DNA from: Rhodospirillales bacterium | GTDB taxonomy: Bacteria > Pseudomonadota > Alphaproteobacteria > Acetobacterales > Acetobacteraceae | Reading direction: 5' to 3' | NCBI GenBank assembly: GCA_018971905.1 | Contig: JAGWZS010000111.1 | Span: 1-6,147 of the forward strand | DNA length: 6,147 bases | Shown: one piece after another, positions 1 to 5,620 of the stretch | Numbering within the stretch: the stretch's first letter is position 1 | How the letters are laid out: each line of letters opens with the position of its first letter | Position numbers and translations under genes: made by a program | Notes under the pieces: generated by a model | Told to the model about the DNA's origin: nothing | What the model saw: the letters and a program-made list of their open reading frames with translations, nothing else | The model's database searches: none

Positions 1-5
1 AAGCG

Positions 6-81
6 TGGTGCGCCGGGAGGGACTCGAACCCCCAACCAAACCGTTATGAGCGGTCCGCTCTAACCATTGAGCTACCAGCGC
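6..81 (-). tRNA. tRNA with CAU anticodon, probably tRNA-Ile2 (lysidine type), possibly elongator Met
   Basis: Read on the minus strand, this 76-nt RNA folds into a full cloverleaf with an encoded CCA end (6-8). The acceptor stem is GCGCUGG with CCGGCGC (one U-G pair), the D stem GCUC/GAGC has an 8-nt loop, the anticodon stem is GACCG/CGGUU with loop CUCAUAA, and the T stem GGGGG/CCCUC carries loop TTCGAGT. The anticodon CAU lies at 46-48. CAU is shared by initiator Met, elongator Met and Ile2, whose C34 is changed to lysidine by TilS. The first acceptor pair is G-C, which argues against an initiator. The short D loop (AAUGGUUA), the loop start CUCAUAA and the UGGU variable region look more like bacterial Ile2 than elongator Met. 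The cloverleaf is seen directly; the amino-acid identity is inferred. Confidence 0.93.
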
Positions 82-93
82 CTCCGGGCGTTG

Positions 94-121
94 CTTTTAA
101 GAGGAAGCGGCGCGGCGTCAA
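94..121 (-). promoter_or_regulatory. Predicted sigma70-type promoter of the tRNA gene
   Basis: On the minus strand a TTGACG hexamer (116-121, one base from the TTGACA consensus) is followed after 16 bases by TAAAAG (94-99, four of six to TATAAT). Transcription would start around position 87, giving a leader of about six bases before the tRNA. The stretch between the -10 and the start is rich in G and C, as is usual for stably transcribed, stringently controlled RNA genes. The boxes are seen in the sequence; activity is inferred. Confidence 0.5.
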
Positions 122-200
122 CCTTCAATCGGGCGCCTGCTGGCCAGCCGCGCGGCGCCGGGTTATAGGCGGGCAGCCTTCTATCAGGGAGTTCGTGGCT

Positions 201-725
201 ATGGATTTAAGTAAGCTGTCGCCCGGCAAGGATCTGCCGCATGATGTGAACGTGGTGGTCGAAATTCCGGCCGGTTCGGGCGTGAAATATGAGGTGGACA
301 AGGATAGCGGCGCCCTGGTGGTGGACCGCGTGGTGTTCACGCCCATGACCTACCCTGCCGCTTACGGTTTTATACCTGGGACATTGGCTGATGATGGCGA
401 CCCTGCCGATGCGCTGGTGTTGCTGCCAACCGCCGTGGTGCCGGGCGCGGTGATCCGCTGCCGGCCGATCGGCATGCTGCAAATGGAAGATGAATCCGGC
501 CAGGACGAAAAAATTATTTGCGTGCCGCACGATAAGGTGCATCCGCAATTTTCAGGTGTGACTGAGGTTGCCGAGCTGCCCGCCATTACCCGGGATGTAA
601 TTAAGCACTTCTTCGAGCACTATAAGGATTTGGAGAAAGGCAAATGGGTGAAGGTGACCGGCTGGGCAGACCGGAAGGCCGCTGAAGCGGCAATTTCAGC
701 TAGCCTGGCTCGCGCGGGCGCCTGA
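201..725 (+). CDS. ppa: Inorganic pyrophosphatase (family I, soluble)
   Basis: Hydrolyses pyrophosphate to two phosphates in the cytoplasm with Mg2+, pulling biosynthetic reactions forward. The 174-residue product aligns along its whole length with E. coli Ppa (about 176 residues). The expected active-site residues are in place: E21, K29, E31, R43, Y52, Y56, the metal-binding aspartates D66, D68 and D71, then D98, D103, K105, and Y142-K143 in the near-invariant [13 protein letters not shown] block. The signature reads DGDPADA, with alanine where a larger hydrophobic residue is usual. Start choice: ATG at 201 has AGGGAG (186-191) nine bases upstream. A GTG at 195 in the same frame has only three bases of spacing and would add two residues. 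It is convergent with the pst genes and ends at a strong hairpin. Identification is near certain. Confidence 0.97.
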   Translation: MDLSKLSPGKDLPHDVNVVVEIPAGSGVKYEVDKDSGALVVDRVVFTPMTYPAAYGFIPGTLADDGDPADALVLLPTAVVPGAVIRCRPIGMLQMEDESGQDEKIICVPHDKVHPQFSGVTEVAELPAITRDVIKHFFEHYKDLEKGKWVKVTGWADRKAAEAAISASLARAGA

Positions 726-739
726 ATAAGCCGGCAAGA

Positions 740-770
740 ACCTTCCCGGGTGCTCCGGGAAGGTGCTTTT
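740..770 (+). terminator. Intrinsic terminator of ppa, possibly shared with the convergent pst operon
   Basis: A perfect 10-bp stem (740-749 with 755-764, ACCTTCCCGG and its complement) closes a 5-base loop and is followed by GCTTTT. It starts 15 bases after the ppa stop. Read on the minus strand, the same stem lies just downstream of the pstA stop, followed by TTCTTG, a poorer U-tract. It therefore terminates ppa well and may also terminate pstA transcripts. Confidence 0.8.
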
Positions 771-774
771 GGTT

Positions 775-1644
775 TCAGACGAGCTTTTTCCGGCGCACAG
801 TGAGGCGCACGCCCACATTGATGGCCAGCACGACCACCATGACCAGGAAAGCGGCTGCGAAAGCCAGGGCATGAGATTTTGCGTCTGGCTGGTCAATGAA
901 TGTCCAGATCACGTAGGTGAGATAGGCCACCGGCTCGTGCGCAAATTGTCCGTTCCAGCCATAGTTTGACCAGCCGGCTGTGTAGATCAGCGGTGCTGTT
1001 TCACCCACCGAAATGGCCAGAGCAAGCAGGGCGCCCGTTAAAACGCCTGAGGACGCCGCGGGCAGCACCACTTTGAACACCACCGTGGAATCTTTGGCGC
1101 CAAGCGCATAGGCGGCCTCACGCATGGTATTTGGCACCTGCTGTAAGGAAAGTTCTGTAATGCGGGCCAGGTAGGGCACGATAAGGATGGCAATGGTAAT
1201 GGATGCCGCTGCAAGGGAGAACCCCCAGCCTAGGCCGATGATCATGACAATGTAGGAGAAATAGCCGAGCACGATGGAAGGCGTGCCGGTAAGTGTATCT
1301 GACATGAAGCGTGTGGCGCTCGCGAGCTTGCCCCGCCCATATTCCGACAGATGGATGCCGGCACTGACGCCGAGCGGAATGGCGATGAGCATCGCGAAGA
1401 GCGTGATGAGAAATGTACCAGCGATGGCATTGGCCAGGCCGCCATTCGGGCCGGTTGTGTTTTCGGTGAAGAGGTGCGGAGAAAATGCGGCGATGCCGTG
1501 CCAGGTGACAACGGCAACAATGTCTATCAGCGGGCCGATGACCAAAAGCAGGCCGAGGCCGCAGAGGCACCAACCGATCCTGCCTATGATGATCCGGCGC
1601 AATTCCAGCGCCGTGCGAGGAGATTTAAGCGCGTTTGCGGACAC
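775..1644 (-). CDS. pstA: Phosphate ABC transporter permease PstA
   Basis: Inner-membrane permease that pairs with PstC to form the phosphate channel of the Pst transporter. Counting from the chosen start it has 289 residues (E. coli PstA has 296). Six hydrophobic segments lie near residues 24-47, 71-97, 122-138, 140-160, 197-220 and 258-279. The permease EAA loop (EAAYALGA, from 176, ending in LP at 194-195) is the docking site for the ATPase. ISVGETAPLIYTA (211-223) is a PstA hallmark. Start choice: GTG at 1644 has GGGGG (1651-1655) six bases upstream and gives the start V(M)SANALKSPRTALELRR. An in-frame ATG at 1680 has no ribosome site and would add 12 residues lying entirely inside pstC. 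With the GTG start, the overlap with pstC is 20 bases, suggesting translational coupling. No pstB follows: the next gene is the convergent ppa. Confidence 0.94.
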   Translation of the reverse strand: MSANALKSPRTALELRRIIIGRIGWCLCGLGLLLVIGPLIDIVAVVTWHGIAAFSPHLFTENTTGPNGGLANAIAGTFLITLFAMLIAIPLGVSAGIHLSEYGRGKLASATRFMSDTLTGTPSIVLGYFSYIVMIIGLGWGFSLAAASITIAILIVPYLARITELSLQQVPNTMREAAYALGAKDSTVVFKVVLPAASSGVLTGALLALAISVGETAPLIYTAGWSNYGWNGQFAHEPVAYLTYVIWTFIDQPDAKSHALAFAAAFLVMVVVLAINVGVRLTVRRKKLV

Positions 1645-2548
1645 GTAAGACCCCCGAGGACAAAAGTTTGGCGCAGGCATTTACGGATAAGGTGATGATG
1701 AACAAAACCAGCGCGATTTCAGCCAAGGCGCGGACGGACATGTTGGTTGGGTCTGTCTCGGCGCTGTCCAGCTGGGAGGCAATAAAGGAAGATATGGTTG
1801 AAATGGGTGAAAAGAGCGAGGTCGGCAGGATGTTAAGACCACCGCCAGAGACCATCAGCACGGCCATGGTTTCGCCAAGCGCGCGGCCAAGGGCCAGCAC
1901 AATACCGCCAATGAGGGTCGTGCGAACCATCGGCATGATCGCTTTCATCACCACCTCAAAATGGGTGGCACCGAGGGCAAAGGCAGATTCACGGTTCTCC
2001 CGAGGAACTTGCAGCAGTGCATCGAGCAGCGTGGAGGCAATGATGGGTGTGATCATCAACGCCAAAACAATGGAGGCGGCCAGCAGACCGTAGCCGCTGC
2101 CATTCGGGGAGAGATAATGGCCGATAAAAGGCACCAGCACCGCAATGCCCCAGAGGCCGAACACGACCGATGGCACGACGGCGATGAGCTCTACTAACAT
2201 GGATAAGGCCGGGCGGATTTTGGACGGAACGATTTCAGCCAGGAATATGGAAGCGCCCACGGCCAGGGGCACGGCGATTACGATGGCAATGGCGGACGAA
2301 GCCAGCGTGCCCGCGATGAAAACAAGAATTCCATAATTGGCGCCAGCAGGTACTTGGATGCCATGCACCACAACCGGGTCGTCATAAAGGTCGCCGAGAT
2401 TCCAATTGACCTGCGTGAGGAACCGAAGGCCATTAAAAACAATGGCTTGCCCTGAATAGAGTACCAGAAACAAAACAACCGCGCAGAGCGCGGCGGGGAT
2501 CAGCAAACTAAGGCCCAGGACAGTGAGGCGGAAGGGGCGGAGTTTCAT
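1625..2548 (-). CDS. pstC: Phosphate ABC transporter permease PstC
   Basis: The second inner-membrane permease of the high-affinity phosphate transporter. It has 307 residues (E. coli PstC has 319). Six hydrophobic segments are visible near residues 9-31, 72-97, 114-141, 153-176, 211-234 and 272-294. A periplasmic loop between the first two contains NWNLGDLYDD (48-57), typical of PstC. The cytoplasmic EAA-type loop (RESAFALGATHFEVV, 186-200, then IMP at 204-206) would contact the ATPase, and GRALGETMAVLMV (221-233) is a strong PstC signature. ATG at 2548 is preceded by AAAGGG (2555-2560) six bases away. The 3' end overlaps pstA by 20 bases, and a hairpin separates it from pstS upstream. Permease identity and assignment to PstC rather than PstA are both well supported. 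Confidence 0.96.
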   Translation of the reverse strand: MKLRPFRLTVLGLSLLIPAALCAVVLFLVLYSGQAIVFNGLRFLTQVNWNLGDLYDDPVVVHGIQVPAGANYGILVFIAGTLASSAIAIVIAVPLAVGASIFLAEIVPSKIRPALSMLVELIAVVPSVVFGLWGIAVLVPFIGHYLSPNGSGYGLLAASIVLALMITPIIASTLLDALLQVPRENRESAFALGATHFEVVMKAIMPMVRTTLIGGIVLALGRALGETMAVLMVSGGGLNILPTSLFSPISTISSFIASQLDSAETDPTNMSVRALAEIALVLFIITLSVNACAKLLSSGVLRVRKRA

Positions 2549-2570
2549 GGTTCACCCTTTTACGCGAAAG

Positions 2571-2599
2571 CCCCCTCCCGGCACAGGTCCGGAAGGGGG
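2571..2599 (-). promoter_or_regulatory. Intercistronic hairpin between pstS and pstC
   Basis: CCCCCTCCCGG (2571-2581) and CCGGAAGGGGG (2589-2599) flank a 7-base loop. In the minus-strand transcript the stem is 11 bp without mismatch, because the one odd position forms a U-G pair; in a plus-strand transcript it would be a C-A mismatch. It sits 11 bases after the pstS stop. No good U-tract follows (CUUUCGCG), so a 3' stability element or partial attenuator is more likely than a full terminator. Such an element would let PstS be made in excess over the permeases. Confidence 0.6.
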
Positions 2600-2610
2600 G
2601 AGATCATGAA

Positions 2611-3660
2611 TTACTGAATTTTCGCGATTTGAGCCTTCGAGAGTTCTACCACAGCGGCCGGCAGCGGCATGAAGTGAACCTGCTTGAGGAAGCTCATGCT
2701 GTTGCCTTCGGTGATCGCCCAGGTCAGGAAGGTCCGCACGGCGGCTGCAACATCCGGGGAGGATTGCTGCGTGTTGATGATCGCATATTCGTAGTTCACG
2801 ATCGGGTAGGCATGTACGCCGGGCGCGAAGACCATGCTGATGCGCTCATCAGCCGGAGTGCTGTTGGCCACGCTGGCGGCGGCGGCGGAAATCGTTGCCG
2901 GTGTCGGCAGCACGTAATGGCCCGCCTTGTTCAGCAGCTTGGCCTGGCCGAGGCCAGCCTGAGCCGCCTGATTGGCAAAGGAAACGCCAATATAAGCGAT
3001 GGAGTAGGGGTTCGCCTGAGCGGCGGTAACCATGCCCTGGTTACCATTGGCGCCAATGCCGCCGGTCACGGCTGGCCAGGATACGGAAGTGCCGAACCGC
3101 ACGGTGGAGCGCCAGGCTGCATCGGAGGCGGAGAGGTACTGGGTGAAGATGAAGGTATCGCCGGAGCCATCGGTACGATGGACGGGGATGATCACGTGGT
3201 TTGGCAGGGCCACACCCGGATTGGCCGCGGCGATCGCGGGGTCGTTCCACTGGGTGATCTTGCCGGAATAAATGCCGGCCAGGATCGGGCCGGAAAGCTT
3301 CAGGTGGGTGATGCCGGGCAGGTTATAATTGATCGCCTGCGAGGAGATGGCGAGCGGGATGCTAAGCATGTTCGTGTGATCGTGGGCCATCGTGTCGGAC
3401 AGGTAAGCGTCTGATGCACCGATATTCACCAAGCCCTTAAACGCTTGGGCGATGCCCGCGCCGGAACCGGTGGAGGTGGTGGTGATGTCAGCCCCTGGGT
3501 GGCTTGCGGTGTAGGCCGGGACCCAGAGATTGAACAGCGGGTACAGCAGGCTGGAGCCGGTTTCAACCAGCGGGGCATCAGCCCGAGCCTGGGTAATGCC
3601 AGCAGCGGCGGTGACGGCCAGCGCAACGGCCCCGGCCTGGAGGAGGTTCATCATCTTCAC
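2611..3660 (-). CDS. pstS: Periplasmic phosphate-binding protein PstS
   Basis: Captures inorganic phosphate in the periplasm and delivers it to PstC/PstA. The 349-residue product starts with a signal peptide: charged MKMM, a hydrophobic core, then a likely cleavage after ARA (25-27), leaving DAPLVETGSS. There is no lipobox cysteine, so the mature protein should be soluble. Phosphate-site blocks appear in order: ETGSSLLYP (33-41), STGSGAGIA (63-71), GASDAYLS (81-88) and HRTDGSGDTFIFTQYL (161-176). By alignment with E. coli PstS, R162, S166 and G167 are ligand residues, with D168 in place of the E. coli threonine, a common family variant. Start choice: GTG at 3660 has AAGGAA (3668-3673) seven bases upstream. 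ATGs at 3654 and 3651 would be too far from it. First gene of the minus-strand pst run, with PHO-box-like elements upstream. Confidence 0.96.
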   Translation of the reverse strand: MKMMNLLQAGAVALAVTAAAGITQARADAPLVETGSSLLYPLFNLWVPAYTASHPGADITTTSTGSGAGIAQAFKGLVNIGASDAYLSDTMAHDHTNMLSIPLAISSQAINYNLPGITHLKLSGPILAGIYSGKITQWNDPAIAAANPGVALPNHVIIPVHRTDGSGDTFIFTQYLSASDAAWRSTVRFGTSVSWPAVTGGIGANGNQGMVTAAQANPYSIAYIGVSFANQAAQAGLGQAKLLNKAGHYVLPTPATISAAAASVANSTPADERISMVFAPGVHAYPIVNYEYAIINTQQSSPDVAAAVRTFLTWAITEGNSMSFLKQVHFMPLPAAVVELSKAQIAKIQ

Positions 3661-3702
3661 GTTCGCGTTCCTTATGTTAGGGCCCCAAGAGCCTTAATTC
3701 AG

Positions 3703-3730
3703 CCAGCGTGGGACGGGTTTCCCAGCGTGG
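3703..3730. repeat. Two direct copies of CCAGCGTGG in the pstS leader region
   Basis: The 9-mer CCAGCGTGG occurs at 3703-3711 and 3722-3730, a centre-to-centre distance of 19 bases, close to two helical turns. Each copy is itself nearly palindromic (CCA...TGG). They lie 43-70 bases upstream of the pstS start. Paired operator sites for a regulator are possible, but chance is not excluded in GC-rich DNA. Confidence 0.35.
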
Positions 3731-3737
3731 CTCCCGC

Positions 3738-3791
3738 ATAATTGAACCGTGTGACAATGGCGACGGGATTTGCGTTGCAATTCCATGACAT
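3738..3791 (-). promoter_or_regulatory. Candidate PhoB-controlled promoter region of pstS
   Basis: On the minus strand ATGTCATGGAATTGCAAC (3774-3791) matches the 18-base PHO-box consensus (two TGTCA-type halves 11 bases apart) at 11 positions. Its first half is exact and its second half poor. A further TTGTCAC lies at 3751-3757, followed after 7 bases by AATTAT (3738-3743), a weak -10. PhoB-dependent promoters typically have PHO boxes in place of a -35 box. Position upstream of pstS makes the role sensible, but the match is imperfect. Confidence 0.33.
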
Positions 3792-3990
3792 TTCTTAACG
3801 GCAGGGTGGCATGGCGCGTGCGGAGATGTAAATTTTTGTTGCGGCGAGGGCGATGTTCCTTTCATTTTCAAATGTCTTGAGGGACACTCGCTTGGCGCGG
3901 GTGCGGCTGGTGAGCAGAGCACTTCTGACGCATAGTGGCGGAAAGGCCACATGAGCGCGTACCTATCCGGCTTGTATGAACATTGTCGTA

Positions 3991-3996
3991 CGGAGG
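3991..3996 (+). promoter_or_regulatory. Ribosome binding site fixing the adc start
   Basis: CGGAGG lies five bases before ATG 4002. It is the strongest Shine-Dalgarno match near adc and selects this ATG over an in-frame ATG at 3951, which has no comparable site. It can also pair with CCT-AT-CCG at 3962-3969, a possible but weak sequestering helix. Confidence 0.75.
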
Positions 3997-4001
3997 CTTG
4001 C

Positions 4002-4745
4002 ATGACGAGAGAAGAAATTCTCAACGCCACCTCGATGCCGCTGGCTTCGCCCAGCTACCCGAAAGGTCCCTTCCGGTTTTTTAACCGGGAATATCTGCTG
4101 ATCCATTACGAAACAGACCCGGACATGCTCCGCGCCTTGCTGCCAGAGCCGTTGGAGCCGGATGGAAACGATGTGTTTTTTGAATGGATGAAAATGCCGG
4201 ATTCAACCGGCTTTGGTGATTACGAGGAAAGTGGTTGCGGCATTTCAGCCCTCTATAACGGTATTCCCTGCAATTACAGCGTTATGATGTATCTCGACGA
4301 TGAATCCCCCACGACCGGCGGGCGGGAGATATGGGGGTTTCCAAAAAAATTCGGGTTGCCGCGATTAAAAACCATCCATGAAACCCTGACGGGCTCGCTT
4401 TATTACGACGATGAGCGGGTGGCGCTGGGTACGATGGTTTACAAGCAGAAGGCCCTGGATCCTGCCGAGGTGATCAGCGGCATGAAGAAGCTCAACGTCA
4501 ATCTGAAATGGATCCCCGATGTTGATGGCAGTCCTAAAATCGCGCAGCTCGTTGGGTATCATCTTGAGGATATCGATCTTAAATTTGCCTATACCGGCGC
4601 GGCGCGGCTGCATTTGGTGCCGCATGTGAATTGCCGACTGGCAGACTTACCGGTGCGTAAGATTCATCACGGGATGCATCTCTGCGCGGATTTGACACTG
4701 CCTTACGGGCGGGTGTTGCATGATTACCTCGCTGAACCGAAATAG
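4002..4745 (+). CDS. adc: Acetoacetate decarboxylase
   Basis: Converts acetoacetate to acetone and CO2 through a lysine Schiff base. The 247-residue product closely matches the length and layout of Clostridium acetobutylicum Adc (244), with the catalytic residues at the same numbers: R29 (FNRE), E61 (FFEWM), E76 (DYEESG), and the K115-K116 pair in WGFPKKFG. K115 forms the Schiff base and K116 lowers its pKa. Further family blocks are SPSYPKGPF (17-25), MMYLDDE (95-101) and DGSPKI (175-180). The complete active site separates it from family members that lack the lysine pair. Start choice: ATG 4002 follows CGGAGG at ideal spacing and reproduces the family N-terminus; ATG 3951 would add 17 unrelated residues. 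It is 13 bases upstream of bdhA and presumably in the same transcript, so the substrate is made by its neighbour. Confidence 0.93.
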   Translation: MTREEILNATSMPLASPSYPKGPFRFFNREYLLIHYETDPDMLRALLPEPLEPDGNDVFFEWMKMPDSTGFGDYEESGCGISALYNGIPCNYSVMMYLDDESPTTGGREIWGFPKKFGLPRLKTIHETLTGSLYYDDERVALGTMVYKQKALDPAEVISGMKKLNVNLKWIPDVDGSPKIAQLVGYHLEDIDLKFAYTGAARLHLVPHVNCRLADLPVRKIHHGMHLCADLTLPYGRVLHDYLAEPK

Positions 4746-4758
4746 GGGAATACAAAGC

Positions 4759-5544
4759 ATGACCTTGAAAAATAAGGTTGCGTTGGTCACTGGCTCCACC
4801 AGCGGCATTGGCTTGGGCATAGCGCGGGCGCTGGCTGCTGAAGGAGCGAGCATCATGCTCAATGGTTTTGGCGATGCCGCGGAAATTGAAACGCTGCGCG
4901 CTGACCTTGAGAAGGAGTTTTCCGTAAAAGTGGCCTATGATGGCGCCGACCTCAGCAAGCCAGACCAAGTGGCCGCGATTGTGCAGAAAACACAGGATGC
5001 GTTGGGCAGCATCGATATTCTGGTGAATAATGCTGGCATTCAGTTCACCGCGCCGGTGGAGGAGTTTCCGGAAGCGAAATGGGATGCGATCATCGCGATT
5101 AATCTCTCCGCGGTGTTTTATGGCATGAAGGCGGCAATTCCGGCCATGAAGAAGCGGCAATGGGGGCGCATCATCAACATTGCTTCTGCGCATGGGCTGG
5201 TGGCCAGCCCGCACAAGGTGGCCTATGTGGCAGCCAAGCATGGCGTGGTGGGCGCAACAAAGGTTGCAGCGGTAGAGACGGCAAATGACGGCATTACCGT
5301 GAATGCCATATGCCCGGGCTGGGTGCTAACGCCGCTGGTGCAGAAGCAGTTGGAAGACCGTGCCAAGGAAGCGGGTACGGATGTTGAGGCCGAGAAAAAG
5401 AAGATGTTGCAGGAAACCCAGCCGATGCTGAAATTCTCCACGCCGGAGGAAATCGGTGCGCTTGCGGTGTTTTTGTGCTCCGACGGCGCGGCGACGATTA
5501 CCGGCACGCCGATCTCCATCGATGGCGGCTGGGTGGCGCATTAG
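4759..5544 (+). CDS. bdhA: D-3-hydroxybutyrate dehydrogenase (short-chain dehydrogenase)
   Basis: Interconverts D-3-hydroxybutyrate and acetoacetate with NAD+, used in degradation of polyhydroxybutyrate or ketone bodies. The 261-residue product is a classical short-chain dehydrogenase: TGSTSGIG (11-18) binds the cofactor, NNAG is at 90-93, and the catalytic S143, Y156 and K160 are present. Substrate-site residues known from Pseudomonas fragi hydroxybutyrate dehydrogenase are all found one position later: Q95, H145, K153, W188 and Q197. That makes this assignment firmer than a generic oxidoreductase. ATG 4759 follows AGGGGA (4744-4749), which overlaps the adc stop. An in-frame ATG at 4720 inside adc would add 13 residues not typical of the family. 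Closely follows adc (13 bases), consistent with an operon around acetoacetate. No clear terminator follows. Confidence 0.95.
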   Translation: MTLKNKVALVTGSTSGIGLGIARALAAEGASIMLNGFGDAAEIETLRADLEKEFSVKVAYDGADLSKPDQVAAIVQKTQDALGSIDILVNNAGIQFTAPVEEFPEAKWDAIIAINLSAVFYGMKAAIPAMKKRQWGRIINIASAHGLVASPHKVAYVAAKHGVVGATKVAAVETANDGITVNAICPGWVLTPLVQKQLEDRAKEAGTDVEAEKKKMLQETQPMLKFSTPEEIGALAVFLCSDGAATITGTPISIDGGWVAH

Positions 5545-5620
5545 CCCGAGGTGAAAGGCTGTAAGCTTATTTTGCTTGGCGTATAACAGCGCCAATGAAA
5601 TAGGCCGGAGCAGGGCGTTT

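Larger units (their letters stand above)
3661..4001. other. Non-coding divergent intergenic region between pstS and adc
   Basis: This 341-base stretch separates the divergent pstS and adc genes. I find no convincing gene in it: the reading frames present lack ribosome sites or recognisable protein character. It contains the repeated 9-mer and PHO-box-like elements on the pstS side, an AT-rich patch near 3826-3842, a small hairpin (GTGGC/GCCAC, 3935-3950) and the adc ribosome site. No clear -35/-10 pair for adc is visible on the plus strand. Confidence 0.7.

Noticed and set aside
1645..1680. ATG 1680 as the pstA start
   Set aside because: No ribosome site precedes it, and the extra residues are a translation of the pstC coding end in another frame; GTG 1644 has a spaced GGGGG and gives a typical N-terminus.
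2629..3414. Long open frame of 261 codons antisense to pstS
   Set aside because: It lies wholly within pstS on the other strand, has glycine- and histidine-rich low-complexity composition, no ribosome site and no recognisable family. pstS is certain, so this is a shadow frame.
3893..3907. Possible sigma54 promoter upstream of adc (GG-N10-GC spacing)
   Set aside because: Only the GG and GC dinucleotides and part of the -24 element fit; the -12 TTGC element is absent. Expected by chance in GC-rich DNA.
3677..4030. Minus-strand frame of 117 codons in the pstS-adc intergenic region
   Set aside because: Runs through the adc ribosome site and the pstS regulatory region, with no domain, signal peptide or convincing ribosome site.
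4579..5241. Open frame of 220 codons on the minus strand across adc and bdhA
   Set aside because: Overlaps two well-identified genes, has no recognisable domain and an unusual His/Arg/Asn-rich composition; a by-product of codon bias.
5545..5620. Terminator between bdhA and gmhA
   Set aside because: Only a 4-bp AAGC/GCTT stem near a short T run is visible, too weak to call.
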